From NCBI GenBank assembly GCA_964343195.1, contig CAYFIR010000018.1, positions 1 to 62,300 of the forward strand: DNA of 62,300 bases, given 5' to 3'. Shown in pieces: positions 43,755 through 53,801 of this stretch. How positions within the stretch are numbered: position 1 is the stretch's first letter; each line of letters begins with the position of its first letter. A program made the position numbers and the translations under genes. The notes under the pieces were generated by a model that saw only the letters and a list, made by a program, of their open reading frames with translations, did no database searches and was not told the DNA's origin. This DNA comes from CAYVAP01 sp964343195. GTDB lineage: Bacteria; Bacteroidota; Bacteroidia; J057.

Positions 43755-46700
43755 TTGTCTAAGTTCAGCGTTGCTCTGCTGTTATCCGCTCTAATGTCAC
43801 TGTTCTTCAGCGAACCTGAAGAGCCAGTGAACCCCAAAACTGAAGTGGATACTCCTAGCCCAGTTGTTGTAGAAACCACAGACGATGTTATCCTCATGCC
43901 TCCGGATGAAGGCGATGACGGAGATACATCCAAGGTAAAGAAGAACCCACATAACCGCATTGGGGACGCCACTCATGAGGATTATGTGCCACCGATATAC
44001 TTTGGGATGCCGGGGAACTACTCTACTTCCTTTCAGCTTCGTGATGACCTCTCAGGCTATGACATCTATGAGCGGGTAGGGAAGGTAGATGTACGCCACC
44101 CTTCCACCATTTCCTTCGAGGACTACTTCAACTACCGGCGCAACAAACAGCGCAGCGATTACTTCCGGGATCAATCTCTGGCTTCCAACGAAGAACTCAA
44201 CCAGGACCTGGAGTTGCGTGTGAATGTAGAGGAGCTGTCAGACGTATTTGGTGGAGGAACAATCTCCATCCGTCCTACAGGATTTGCTACCCTTGACTTT
44301 TCCCTGGACCGCAACCGCACCGAGAACCCTGCTCTGCCCCTGCGTCAGCAGCGGATTACCACCTTTAACTTTGACCAGCAGATACAGCTCGGCGTGATCG
44401 GGCAAATCGGGAACAAGATGCGCCTCAATGTCAACTTTGACACCCAGGCGACCTTCGACTTTGAAAATGAGCTCAAACTGCGCCACGAAGGGACCGAGGA
44501 CCAGATCCTGCAGGAAATCGCAGCCGGTAACGTGAGCATGCAGTTGGGCAATTCCCTGATTCAGGGACGTCAAAATCTGATGGGAATTAAAGCGAAACTG
44601 CGCTTTGGCCCGGTTTACATTACCAATATCGCCTCAATCGAACGAGGGCAGGTGCAGACCATCACTGTCGCCGGTGGTGGTGCAGTCGAAACTCCATATG
44701 AGAAAGAAGTTGTGGAGTACGACATGAATCGCCATTACTTCCTGTCCCACTATTTCCGTTCACTATACGACGATGCACTTCGCGATCTGCCCATCGTGCG
44801 CTCCAACCTGCGGATCAATCGCGTGGAGGTATGGCGCGAGCAGCAGGGAGCCACCCGCAACAATCGTAACATTGTGGGCTTTGTGGACATGGGCGAAAAT
44901 AACCAGCCCGTTGGAAATGGACAGGGTCAGGTTTTCAACGAAAACCTTCAGCTTAGCACTTCAGAGCGGTACCCTGACAATGACGCCAACGAGCTGCACG
45001 ACCGCCTGTTGGCAGTACCCGGTGCCCGCCAACTCAACACTGCGAAAAGCTCTGTAGAGGGACTGGCTGGTCTGCGCATGGAAAACACTTCGGATTTCCA
45101 GGTGGTCGGGAACATGCGTCGTCTTGAGACCAATGAATACAATGTCAACACCCAGTTGGGGTATATTTCTTTGAATACCCCCCTGCGTCCGGATGAGGTA
45201 CTTTTTGTCGCGTTCAACTATACGCTGAATGGCGAGACCCATCAGGTGGGAGAATTTACCGACGATGTGCCTACCGACGGACTGAACTCCAATGTTCTCT
45301 TCACCAAAATGCTCAAGCCTTCCGTCCTGCGGGTTTCGCCGTACCCAGCCTGGGATCTGATGATGAAGAACATCTACAACATCGGATACGGCCTGAGCAA
45401 TGACGGCTTCTTCCTGGATGTGAAATATGAATCAGGCACTTCTGCGGGAAAAATCAACTTCCTGCCGTCCGGAGCCATCAAAAATAAGCCGTTGATCCAG
45501 GTGGTAGGACTCGACCGCCTGACCAACCATACAGCCCCCAATCCGGATAACTATTTTGACTACGTCGAAGGCATCACGGTGAACTCCCAGCGAGGCTACA
45601 TCATCTTCCCTGTACTGGAACCGTTTGGGGACAACCTCTCCGAGAAGCTCAACAATGACCTCAACGAAACGAGCAAATACGTCTTTGATGCACTCTACGA
45701 TCTGACACAGGCAGATGCCAAGCAGAAGTTTCCAGAAAAAAACCGATTTACACTCGAGGGCTATTATCGCTCATCGTCCAGTAGTGCGGAGATTCCGCTC
45801 AACACCTTTAACCTTGCCCAGGGCAGTGTCACCGTCACAGTAGGCGGCCGCACACTCTCTGAAGGGTCTGACTATCAGGTCAATTACATGACCGGTACGC
45901 TGACCATTCTCGATCCTGCGGTGCTGGCCTCCGGCCAGGAAATACAGATCTCTTTTGAAAGCTCCTCTCTGTACAACGTACAGACCAAAACGCTCATGGG
46001 ATCCCGCATAGAATATAGTCCTCACCCCAACCTTGCACTGGGAGCGACGGTCATGAACCTGAGAGAGCAGCCATTCACCCAAAAAACCATCCTGGGTGAT
46101 GAACCAGTGAATAATACCATTTGGGGGCTGGATGCATCCTGGAGTCAGGAATCCAACTTTATTACCAAGATGGTGGACCGCATTCCAGGTATCTCTACCA
46201 AGGAGATGTCCAACCTGAACTTCGCAGGAGAATTTGCCCAGTTCATACCCGGAGCACCCCGTGCCACCCGAAACGCTGAAGACCGGGGGATTGTCTATCT
46301 CGATGATTTTGAATCTGCGGCCACTCCCTATACCCTGAGAGGTCTGCAGCGGTGGAAGCTCGCTTCATTCCCGGAAGGCAATACCGAGCTCTACAATCCT
46401 GCCAACGATTATAACAGTCCGCTTGCCGCCAACTTCTCACGTGCCAAGCTCGCATGGTACCAGATTGACCAGGCCTTCTACCAGCGGGGCCTCAACCTGG
46501 AGGTGCCAGATGAAGACCTGGAAAACAACTTTACCCGCCAGGTAAAACAGTCCGAAATCTTCCCAACCGGAACATTTGCCTTTGGTACCGACTTCCTCTC
46601 GACTTTCGACCTCCGCTACATCCCCACTGAGCGCGGCATGTATAACTACCAGACTGATCGCCGCCGGGTAGCTCCCAATGGCAATCTTTCTCAGCCTCAG

Positions 46701-49700
46701 GAAAACTGGGCGGGTATCATGCGGGAAATTGACATCAACAATGACTTCGAAGCCACCAATGTGGAATTCCTCGAGTTCTGGTTGATGGACCCCTTTTGGG
46801 ACGATCCAACCGCTGAAGGGGGAGACTTTTACATCAACCTGGGGCTGGTCAATGAAGATGTGCTGAACGACGAGAGCCTTAGCCGTGAAAACGGGCTTCC
46901 AACCTCAATAGTAGATAATCCGGAATTACTGGTTGATAGCACAGCATATGGTCGCATTCCCATTGGCACCCCTTCTGCAGATGCTTTTGGTAACCAGGAA
47001 GCTGACCGTGCCTTGCAGGACATCGGACTCGATGGCCTTAATTCAGCTGATGAAACCCAGTTTTTCCAGGACAATGTACTTGACAGCCTTCAGGGATACC
47101 TTACTCCCCAGGCTTTCAATGAGTTACTTGCCGACCCAAGCTCTGATGACTTCATTCACTTCCGGGATGACGAATATGAGGATCGGACAGCAGGTATTCT
47201 GGAGCGATACTCCGTGTTTAACGGAGTAGAAAACAACTCTCCGATCATTCAGGGGAATAACCGATACACCCTCCAGGGCACCAACCAGCCTGATAATGAA
47301 GATATTAACCGCAATGGTAGCCTAAACTTCGCCGAGCAGTACTGGCAGTACCGCATCCCACTGGATCCCAATTCGCTGGTCCCGGGTCAGGGCTACGTGG
47401 TAGACCGTATCCTGGCAGACTCCATTCGTGCTGGCGGAGGATTTGCGGAGCCGGTGTATTGGTACCAGTTCAGGATTCCGCTACGCTCTGGTGAAGCCAT
47501 AAACGACATTCAGAACTTCAAGACCATTAGCTTCATGCGGATGTACCTCACCAACTTCCAGGAGGAGGTGATTCTACGTCTGGCAGAACCACAGCTGGTG
47601 GCCTCTCAGTGGCTGCGTTTTACTGGAGACCTGAGTGCTCCGGATGTCGTCGTCAACCCTCAGGAGCCTCCATTCGCCTCATTTGAACTGGGTAGCCTGA
47701 GTGTCGAGGAGAATAGTACCAAGCTCCCTTATAACTACGCAGTTCCTCCCGGGATCGAGCGTCAGCAGCTAAACGGAAATACCCTGCCAGGATTCCTGGA
47801 TGACGAGCGGTCGCTGACTCTGAGAATTTGTGGTCTTGAGGATGGTGATGCCCGAGGCATCTTCAAAACAGTTAATCAGGACATGCGTCAGTACAGCCGA
47901 CTGAAAATGTTTGTCCACGCAGAGCCACTAGATGAAGGAGTCGTTCCTCCCAACTTTGAAGAAACAGGTGATGCAACCGTGTTTATTCGCATGGGACTTG
48001 ACAACGACCAGAACTACTACGAATACGAAATGCCCCTGACGCCTTCTCAGGGAGCCGCCAATGACCCCGAGGCCATTTGGCCAGAAGTTAACGAATTTGA
48101 CTTTGAACTGGCTACGCTAGCCCTGGCCAAGTTTGACCGAAACGATGTAGGGACTGGCCTCATTTACCGCCACACCTACCGTGACTCCACCATGCCGGAG
48201 GGGCACTTTATCCACATCCAGGGTACCCCCAAGCTCAGCGATGTCCGCAATATCATGATTGGGGTACGAAACCCCCAGGATGGAAATGAGGACCCCATTT
48301 GTGTAGAAGTCTGGGTAAATGAGCTGCGACTCACCAACTTCGACCAAAGCACCGGGGTCGCCGCCAATGTCAATGGCTCTATTACACTGGCCGATCTCGG
48401 CCGCATTGATGTCAATGGACGCTATAAATCTGCGGGATTTGGTCCGCTGGAACAGACCCTGAGTGACCGATCTCTGGAAGATGAGCTGCAATACGGAATC
48501 CGCGCCCAACTTTCGTTGGACAAATTCCTGCCCAGCCGCTGGGGATTCTCCCTTCCGGTAAGTGCCAGTTATGATGAAACGCGAATTAGTCCGGTATATA
48601 ATCCACAGGAGGCCGATGTGCGGACCGATCAACTGGCCGAACAGTTACCGGAGGATGAAGCCCGGGAAACCATTCGCGACTTACAGACTTTCCAGCGCAG
48701 ACGATCCATCGCGCTCCTGAACTGGCGAAAAGGCCAAACACAGTCTCGCGAGCCTGGTGCTGAGCGAAATTCCAATCAGATCAGCTATCCATGGAGTTTG
48801 TCAAACTTTGACTTTTCCTATTCTTACGCAGAATTGGAGGCACGTGACGCTATCACGGAGCGACGCTTCCAGACACAGCACCAGGGAGGCATCAACTACC
48901 GATATACATTTCCACAGCTGCAGCTAAAGCCGCTGGGCTGGATCGACAAAATCAAGCCACTCGAAGGCAAAACTCCGTTTTTGACTGGACTGGCCATTCA
49001 GCCCTGGCCTACATCAGTAGCCGTAGGGGTGCGAGGCAACCGACAGTTTGAGGAGCGTTTACTTCGCTCGACCAATCAGTTTGGGGGCAACGTTGACCCG
49101 CTTTACAGCAAAAACTTCACCCTGCAGCGAACCTATAACCTCAGCTGGAACCTTACCCAGAACCTTCAGCTTACATACAATGCCAACAACGATGGGCGTG
49201 TAGATGAAGTAAGGGGTTACTTCGAGACAGCATCTCAGTATGAACGGGATTCTGTTGGTACCCTTTCGGAAAACCTGTTCACAGTGGGCAGGTCAAGAAC
49301 CATTATCCAGACAGAGCGGCCGGATGGTACGCTTGTAGAGTTCGAAAAGGTAAATGACAACCTCGTCAATTTTGGTCGAAACATTGCCTTCAACCAGAAC
49401 GTCACCCTGGCTTATCAGCTACCTACCAGCCAGATCAAGTACCTGAACTGGATTACGGGAAATGCCAATTACACCGGATCATTCCAGTGGTTGCAGGCAC
49501 CTGAGGTGAATCCTGACTTTGGGGGCACCATCAGCAACCAGCTGCGATTGCAGGGCAATGTACGGGCCGACCTCAATAGCCTCTATCGGAAGGTGGGATT
49601 CATCAAAAAAATCCTTGATGAGCAACCGGGCGGCAACACGGGCAGAGACCCCAGACGCCAGCCAACCAGACCGACCCGACCAGAGCCAACCCGGCCGGAA

Positions 49701-51245
49701 ATTCCCACTCCAGGTACCGAGGAGGCAGAGCAGGATAGCGTGAAGGAATCCCAGTTCCTCCGTGTCATGAAGGAAATCGGCAAATATTCCGTTCGACTGG
49801 TGCTGAGCGTCAAGAACATAGATGTTTCCTATACCCAGGATGCCAGTACGGTGCTTCCAGGCTACCTGCCGGGAACGGACAACTTCGGAATGGACTGGCG
49901 CTACACCAACCCACAAACAGGGCAAATAAGTCCATTGGTCCCTCCTACTCCAGGATTTGTGCTTGGAAGTCAGGCGGAGGTCCGGTACATGGCGGCCCAA
50001 AATGGCTGGCTGACCAATGATACATCTCTCTCCAACCTCTTCATCAATGACCGTCGGGATAACCTCACCGCACGGGCATCGGTCGAACCGATCAGGGGAT
50101 TCAGGATAGACCTATCTGCCAACCGCAGTTTTAGCCGAAACCAGAGTGAGTTCTTCCGATATGATGCGAACGTCGATAGCTTCCGCAGCTTTGACCCGCT
50201 GATCAACGGAAACTTCACCATGACCTATATCTTCGCCAATACTGCATTTGATTCCAGCGATCCCTTACAGTCGGAGGTATTCCAACGGTTCTCGGAGACC
50301 CGAAAAATCATTTCGGAACGATATGCCAGAGAGAATCCACAGACCATCGGTGCGGAGCGCATCAGCGGCGACTACGTCAACGGGTACACTGGTACCAACC
50401 AGGACGTGCTGGTGGTGTCGATGCTGGCGGCCTATGGAATCATTGATGCGCAGGAGATTGAGCTGGAAACGCAGCCCAGGCTTCCCCTCCCTAACTGGAG
50501 CCTCAACTTTAACGCGACCCAGACCATTCCAGTGCTCAAAGAGTGGTTCAATCAGTTTACCATCAAGCATAGCTACCGGGGAACCTACTCGGTGGGGCAG
50601 TTCCAGAACAACCTGAACTACCTGGACCTTGACATGGATGGCTACGCAGATATCCCGGATACGGTGCGAATTGACACACTCGCCAATGGATCCCTCCAAA
50701 CGGTCTTTAACTATTACGCCCGAAATGTGATCAAGGCGGTACAGATCACCGACCAGTTTACACCGCTGTTGGGGGTAAGCTTTAGCACCAAGAACAACAT
50801 CACCGGGCAGATCGACTACAAGCGGGGCCGGCAGTTTACGCTGAACATTGGCAACCTGCAGCTGACCGAGCTCAGGACCCAGGACCTGTCTGTGAGTATG
50901 GGCTGGCGGAAAGACAAGCTTGACTTGCACTTTGACGCATTAGGTCGAGAGTTTCACCTGACCAACAGCCTGAACGCCCAGTTACGGGTCACCATGCGAG
51001 ATACTCGGGAGATTAACCATACCCTTTCGCCTATAGGACTGACAACTGATCCGACCCTGGTCCCACAATACACCCGAGGTGCGCTGAACATTATCGGCAA
51101 CCCCTCGATCGAGTACGCAGTCAACCGACGCCTCAACGTCAAACTCTTCGTGGAGTACAACTTCAACCGACCATGGGTGGCCTCTTCGTTTGAGACAGCG
51201 TTTACTTCGGTTGGCTTCCAGTTGAAGTTCCAGTTGGCGCAGTAG
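43755..51245 (+). CDS. sprA: Cell-surface protein SprA (type IX secretion channel)
   Basis: A 2496-residue outer-membrane protein, the very large barrel through which T9SS clients cross; it is Sov in Porphyromonas. The length matches the family (about 2400). The start is read as TTG at 43755, since an in-frame TAG lies at 43749-43751 and the TTG gives a short signal-like segment (SKFSVALLLSALMSLFF). Repeated SprA_N-type stretches include YSTSFQLRDDLSGYDIYERVG, NMRLNVNFDTQATFDFENELKL and DRGIVYLDDFESAATPYTLRGLQRWKLAS. A Pro/Arg-rich low-complexity insert at about residues 1955-1990 (49620-49735) sits between barrel strands. The C-terminus ends VGFQLKFQLAQ. In gliding Bacteroidota loss of SprA blocks both motility and secretion. 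The cargos at 6488 and 29595 are likely clients. Confidence 0.96.
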   Translation: MSKFSVALLLSALMSLFFSEPEEPVNPKTEVDTPSPVVVETTDDVILMPPDEGDDGDTSKVKKNPHNRIGDATHEDYVPPIYFGMPGNYSTSFQLRDDLSGYDIYERVGKVDVRHPSTISFEDYFNYRRNKQRSDYFRDQSLASNEELNQDLELRVNVEELSDVFGGGTISIRPTGFATLDFSLDRNRTENPALPLRQQRITTFNFDQQIQLGVIGQIGNKMRLNVNFDTQATFDFENELKLRHEGTEDQILQEIAAGNVSMQLGNSLIQGRQNLMGIKAKLRFGPVYITNIASIERGQVQTITVAGGGAVETPYEKEVVEYDMNRHYFLSHYFRSLYDDALRDLPIVRSNLRINRVEVWREQQGATRNNRNIVGFVDMGENNQPVGNGQGQVFNENLQLSTSERYPDNDANELHDRLLAVPGARQLNTAKSSVEGLAGLRMENTSDFQVVGNMRRLETNEYNVNTQLGYISLNTPLRPDEVLFVAFNYTLNGETHQVGEFTDDVPTDGLNSNVLFTKMLKPSVLRVSPYPAWDLMMKNIYNIGYGLSNDGFFLDVKYESGTSAGKINFLPSGAIKNKPLIQVVGLDRLTNHTAPNPDNYFDYVEGITVNSQRGYIIFPVLEPFGDNLSEKLNNDLNETSKYVFDALYDLTQADAKQKFPEKNRFTLEGYYRSSSSSAEIPLNTFNLAQGSVTVTVGGRTLSEGSDYQVNYMTGTLTILDPAVLASGQEIQISFESSSLYNVQTKTLMGSRIEYSPHPNLALGATVMNLREQPFTQKTILGDEPVNNTIWGLDASWSQESNFITKMVDRIPGISTKEMSNLNFAGEFAQFIPGAPRATRNAEDRGIVYLDDFESAATPYTLRGLQRWKLASFPEGNTELYNPANDYNSPLAANFSRAKLAWYQIDQAFYQRGLNLEVPDEDLENNFTRQVKQSEIFPTGTFAFGTDFLSTFDLRYIPTERGMYNYQTDRRRVAPNGNLSQPQENWAGIMREIDINNDFEATNVEFLEFWLMDPFWDDPTAEGGDFYINLGLVNEDVLNDESLSRENGLPTSIVDNPELLVDSTAYGRIPIGTPSADAFGNQEADRALQDIGLDGLNSADETQFFQDNVLDSLQGYLTPQAFNELLADPSSDDFIHFRDDEYEDRTAGILERYSVFNGVENNSPIIQGNNRYTLQGTNQPDNEDINRNGSLNFAEQYWQYRIPLDPNSLVPGQGYVVDRILADSIRAGGGFAEPVYWYQFRIPLRSGEAINDIQNFKTISFMRMYLTNFQEEVILRLAEPQLVASQWLRFTGDLSAPDVVVNPQEPPFASFELGSLSVEENSTKLPYNYAVPPGIERQQLNGNTLPGFLDDERSLTLRICGLEDGDARGIFKTVNQDMRQYSRLKMFVHAEPLDEGVVPPNFEETGDATVFIRMGLDNDQNYYEYEMPLTPSQGAANDPEAIWPEVNEFDFELATLALAKFDRNDVGTGLIYRHTYRDSTMPEGHFIHIQGTPKLSDVRNIMIGVRNPQDGNEDPICVEVWVNELRLTNFDQSTGVAANVNGSITLADLGRIDVNGRYKSAGFGPLEQTLSDRSLEDELQYGIRAQLSLDKFLPSRWGFSLPVSASYDETRISPVYNPQEADVRTDQLAEQLPEDEARETIRDLQTFQRRRSIALLNWRKGQTQSREPGAERNSNQISYPWSLSNFDFSYSYAELEARDAITERRFQTQHQGGINYRYTFPQLQLKPLGWIDKIKPLEGKTPFLTGLAIQPWPTSVAVGVRGNRQFEERLLRSTNQFGGNVDPLYSKNFTLQRTYNLSWNLTQNLQLTYNANNDGRVDEVRGYFETASQYERDSVGTLSENLFTVGRSRTIIQTERPDGTLVEFEKVNDNLVNFGRNIAFNQNVTLAYQLPTSQIKYLNWITGNANYTGSFQWLQAPEVNPDFGGTISNQLRLQGNVRADLNSLYRKVGFIKKILDEQPGGNTGRDPRRQPTRPTRPEPTRPEIPTPGTEEAEQDSVKESQFLRVMKEIGKYSVRLVLSVKNIDVSYTQDASTVLPGYLPGTDNFGMDWRYTNPQTGQISPLVPPTPGFVLGSQAEVRYMAAQNGWLTNDTSLSNLFINDRRDNLTARASVEPIRGFRIDLSANRSFSRNQSEFFRYDANVDSFRSFDPLINGNFTMTYIFANTAFDSSDPLQSEVFQRFSETRKIISERYARENPQTIGAERISGDYVNGYTGTNQDVLVVSMLAAYGIIDAQEIELETQPRLPLPNWSLNFNATQTIPVLKEWFNQFTIKHSYRGTYSVGQFQNNLNYLDLDMDGYADIPDTVRIDTLANGSLQTVFNYYARNVIKAVQITDQFTPLLGVSFSTKNNITGQIDYKRGRQFTLNIGNLQLTELRTQDLSVSMGWRKDKLDLHFDALGREFHLTNSLNAQLRVTMRDTREINHTLSPIGLTTDPTLVPQYTRGALNIIGNPSIEYAVNRRLNVKLFVEYNFNRPWVASSFETAFTSVGFQLKFQLAQ

Positions 51246-51292
51246 TCATTGTTCAATGGTCAATGATCATTGCTCACTGTTCAATGAACCCT
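51246..51292. repeat. Word-repeat intergenic stretch
   Basis: The words CATTGTTCAATG, TCAATGATCATTG and CTGTTCAATGAA overlap in direct and inverted order over 45 bp after sprA. Other intergenic gaps in the window show the same kind of locus-specific word repetition. Confidence 0.5.
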
Positions 51293-51314
51293 GAAATAGT
51301 CTTATCATTGCAGC

Positions 51315-52424
51315 ATGCAACGCTGGATCAGGGCATTGGATCGACTGTTTGAATGGCTGGAAGGGCGCATAGGAGTGCTGGGAGCATCTCTCATGGCTGG
51401 TATTGGCGTCTATCTGCTGGCTATGGGCTATGTGTCGGGTGAAGAATTCCGGCCTGGGCCGCATGGCAAGCTCTACATGGCGCTGTCTGAAACCCCCTTT
51501 GACTTTGCGACTCAATACGACGTGGGCTATCGCCGTTTGGGGCCGATCCTGGGGTATCTGCTGGGCTTGCGAGGCGATAACTTCCTTTGGCTGACCATCG
51601 CAGCCGGGATCGGGATTCCGGTTAGCATCTTCGCCCACCTGCGCAACGGACGAAAAATGGCCCCTGCTGCCGCCCTGGGTGTCGCCACCCTGATCGGCCT
51701 GAGCAGCGTACTGGTGCTGCATTTCATCGCGCGGGGCTACGTCGATCCGATTTACTACCTGCTGATTTTGTGGGCCTTCCTGTTGGCGGATCGCTCAGAT
51801 TGGGCCATGCTCTTCATGGCGCTCGCGCCGCTGGTACACGAATGTACGCTGGTGCTCTGGCCGGCCTGGCTGCTTCTGCGACTGCGCTCTGCACAACAAA
51901 ACGACCAGCCCCCCTATCTTTCCATCCTGAAATCCATCCTGGTCATCCTGCCCTGGATCGCATGGCGCATCGCCGCCAAACAGGTACTGGGCATCGAAGC
52001 CAGCTTCGACTTCGGTTTCTACTTCACCGAGGACAATTTCCGCTACAACTTTCTCCCGCAGATTCCCTACATCCCGTTGGGGGCCTTTTTCGCCCTGAAA
52101 CTCGCATGGCTCCTGCCCCTGCAACACCTGCACCTGGCCCATCAGCAACAAGACCGCTGGTTGGTCGCTGCCATTGCCGTGGGGCTTCTCGGAGTCGCGG
52201 CACAAACGCTGATTGCCGTGGATTTGGGCCGCTTGTTTAGCCTCGCTTTCCCGCTGGTAGTGCTGGCGGCCATTCACCTGTACGAAGCGGAAGAAAAGGA
52301 GAAGTTTTCCGCAAAAGTCTGGTGGCTGGTGCTGTTGGGCCTGCCACTCATGACCTACTATGTGGTGAGCTATTCGATCACGCCGCTGACGCCGTGGGTG
52401 GTGGAGGTGCTGCTGGGGAAATAG
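51315..52424 (+). CDS. Polytopic membrane protein, possible GT-C-type transferase
   Basis: A 369-residue protein with about nine to ten transmembrane helices. The first large loop (EEFRPGPHGKLYMALSETPFDFATQYDVGYRRLGPILGYLLGL) places acidic residues early outside the membrane, as in GT-C glycosyltransferases and related EpsG/DUF2079 proteins. Then follow VDPIYYLLILWAFLL and ALAPLVHECTLVLWPAWLLL with a conserved-looking HE in a membrane helix. No family was recognised with confidence. It follows sprA by about 70 bp and precedes the cytochrome gene by 42 bp. Confidence 0.6.
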   Translation: MQRWIRALDRLFEWLEGRIGVLGASLMAGIGVYLLAMGYVSGEEFRPGPHGKLYMALSETPFDFATQYDVGYRRLGPILGYLLGLRGDNFLWLTIAAGIGIPVSIFAHLRNGRKMAPAAALGVATLIGLSSVLVLHFIARGYVDPIYYLLILWAFLLADRSDWAMLFMALAPLVHECTLVLWPAWLLLRLRSAQQNDQPPYLSILKSILVILPWIAWRIAAKQVLGIEASFDFGFYFTEDNFRYNFLPQIPYIPLGAFFALKLAWLLPLQHLHLAHQQQDRWLVAAIAVGLLGVAAQTLIAVDLGRLFSLAFPLVVLAAIHLYEAEEKEKFSAKVWWLVLLGLPLMTYYVVSYSITPLTPWVVEVLLGK

Positions 52425-52466
52425 GCAGAATTGGCTATCTTCCCCTACTCATCCATCGCCTCCATC

Positions 52467-53792
52467 ATGAAATCCACATACCATTCCCTCTGGTTGATCC
52501 TGAGCATCACCATTAGCCTGTATTCCTGTCAGACCACAGAGACAGCCACGCCGAGATGGGCTTCTTTGCCGACTGAAAGTTGGCAGATTCGCCTGACCCA
52601 GGATACGGTTTTAAAGTCAAAATCTGGAGTGCTAATCTACCTCCCCCAGGACGCCTGGGAGTCAGACGAAACGGTAACCCTGAACCTGCAAACCGCGCTG
52701 ACCCTGGGCGATATGCTGAAAGCAGGTCTCAGTACGGTAGATACGGAAGGAGAATGGCTGCGAACGGCGGGGATGTTTCGCCTTACCGCCGAGGCCAACG
52801 GAAACCCTATCCCTTTGCAAAATCCCATCACGGTAACCGTACCCAGTAGGGGGCTGCCAGATATTGACATGAAGGCTTTCAATGGCATAGAAACCGAGGC
52901 GGGGATCATATGGGAAGCTACTGACCAGCCCGTCACCAGTGATTCTTTGCGTGAATTCATCCAACAGGGACGGGCTTTATTCGAGCAGTATTGTGCTGCG
53001 TGTCATGCCCCATTTGCTACGCGGATAGGTCCAGCACTGGTAGGGGTGGCCGATAAGTACCCGGAGGAATGGCTGATCGCCTTTACCCAAAACGCCCCCG
53101 ACATGATCGCAAAGGGAGATTCGATGGCACTTTGCCTCTACTATCAGTGGGATGTGCAACAAATGCAGAGTTTTCCCTCTCTGACAGCTACTCAGGTCAA
53201 AAGTATTTATGCCTATCTGGAGCAGGTGGGCACCCAAAAACCGTCATACATTGCTCCCGTTTCCCCGTGTGATAGTTCCAATACCCGTGCGGGCTTTATC
53301 GATCGCATTAGGCAACGGCGGGACAGCATGGCGACTAGTCAGCAAACTGTCCCACAAATATTTTCCCTCATTTCCTACCCAAATTCTGGTTACCACCTGA
53401 CCATCAGCGACTGGGGCTGGACCAATCTGGATCGTTATTACAAGCGAAGGGATCTGAATCCCATCACCTATGATGTAGTAGTGATGGAGGAGGGTAAACA
53501 AACAGATTGGACCTCCGTGCATCTGATTTTGCCAGCAGAGCGGGTGGTTGTGACTGGAGGACTATCCCCGGAAGGGAGCTGGATATTCCCTGGGGCAGAC
53601 GCAAACCAGCATATGTATCTCCCCAATGAAGGCAAAGCCCTGATTGTGGCCTTGCAGGGAAGCGATGCTACCCCCACGCATTGGGCGGTTGCGCAAGCTG
53701 ATCTACCCATTGAGGGAAAATGGGGGGTAGTTCTGGAACCAGTCCCCCTGGAGCAGGCAGAACTTGAAGAATGGCTACAAATGTGGGAATGA
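52467..53792 (+). CDS. Cytochrome c lipoprotein with an N-terminal beta domain
   Basis: A 441-residue lipoprotein. The ATG at 52467 starts a lipoprotein signal (MKSTYHSLWLILSITISLYSC). The N-terminal 140 residues form a beta-rich domain (LPQDAWESDETVTLNLQTALTLGDMLKAGLSTVDTEGEWL), resembling domains seen in Bacteroidota lipoproteins that contain a sheet of adhesion type. A class I cytochrome c module covers about 160-260, with heme-binding CAACH (Cys176, Cys179, His180). A downstream Met in the QQMQSFPSLT helix is the probable distal ligand. The last 150 residues (ISDWGWTNLDRYYKRRDLNPITYDVVV) are again beta-rich. It should sit in the periplasm or outer membrane and carry electrons for an unidentified partner; no oxidase genes adjoin. 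Confidence 0.8.
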   Translation: MKSTYHSLWLILSITISLYSCQTTETATPRWASLPTESWQIRLTQDTVLKSKSGVLIYLPQDAWESDETVTLNLQTALTLGDMLKAGLSTVDTEGEWLRTAGMFRLTAEANGNPIPLQNPITVTVPSRGLPDIDMKAFNGIETEAGIIWEATDQPVTSDSLREFIQQGRALFEQYCAACHAPFATRIGPALVGVADKYPEEWLIAFTQNAPDMIAKGDSMALCLYYQWDVQQMQSFPSLTATQVKSIYAYLEQVGTQKPSYIAPVSPCDSSNTRAGFIDRIRQRRDSMATSQQTVPQIFSLISYPNSGYHLTISDWGWTNLDRYYKRRDLNPITYDVVVMEEGKQTDWTSVHLILPAERVVVTGGLSPEGSWIFPGADANQHMYLPNEGKALIVALQGSDATPTHWAVAQADLPIEGKWGVVLEPVPLEQAELEEWLQMWE

Positions 53793-53801
53793 CCCCTTAC
53801 G

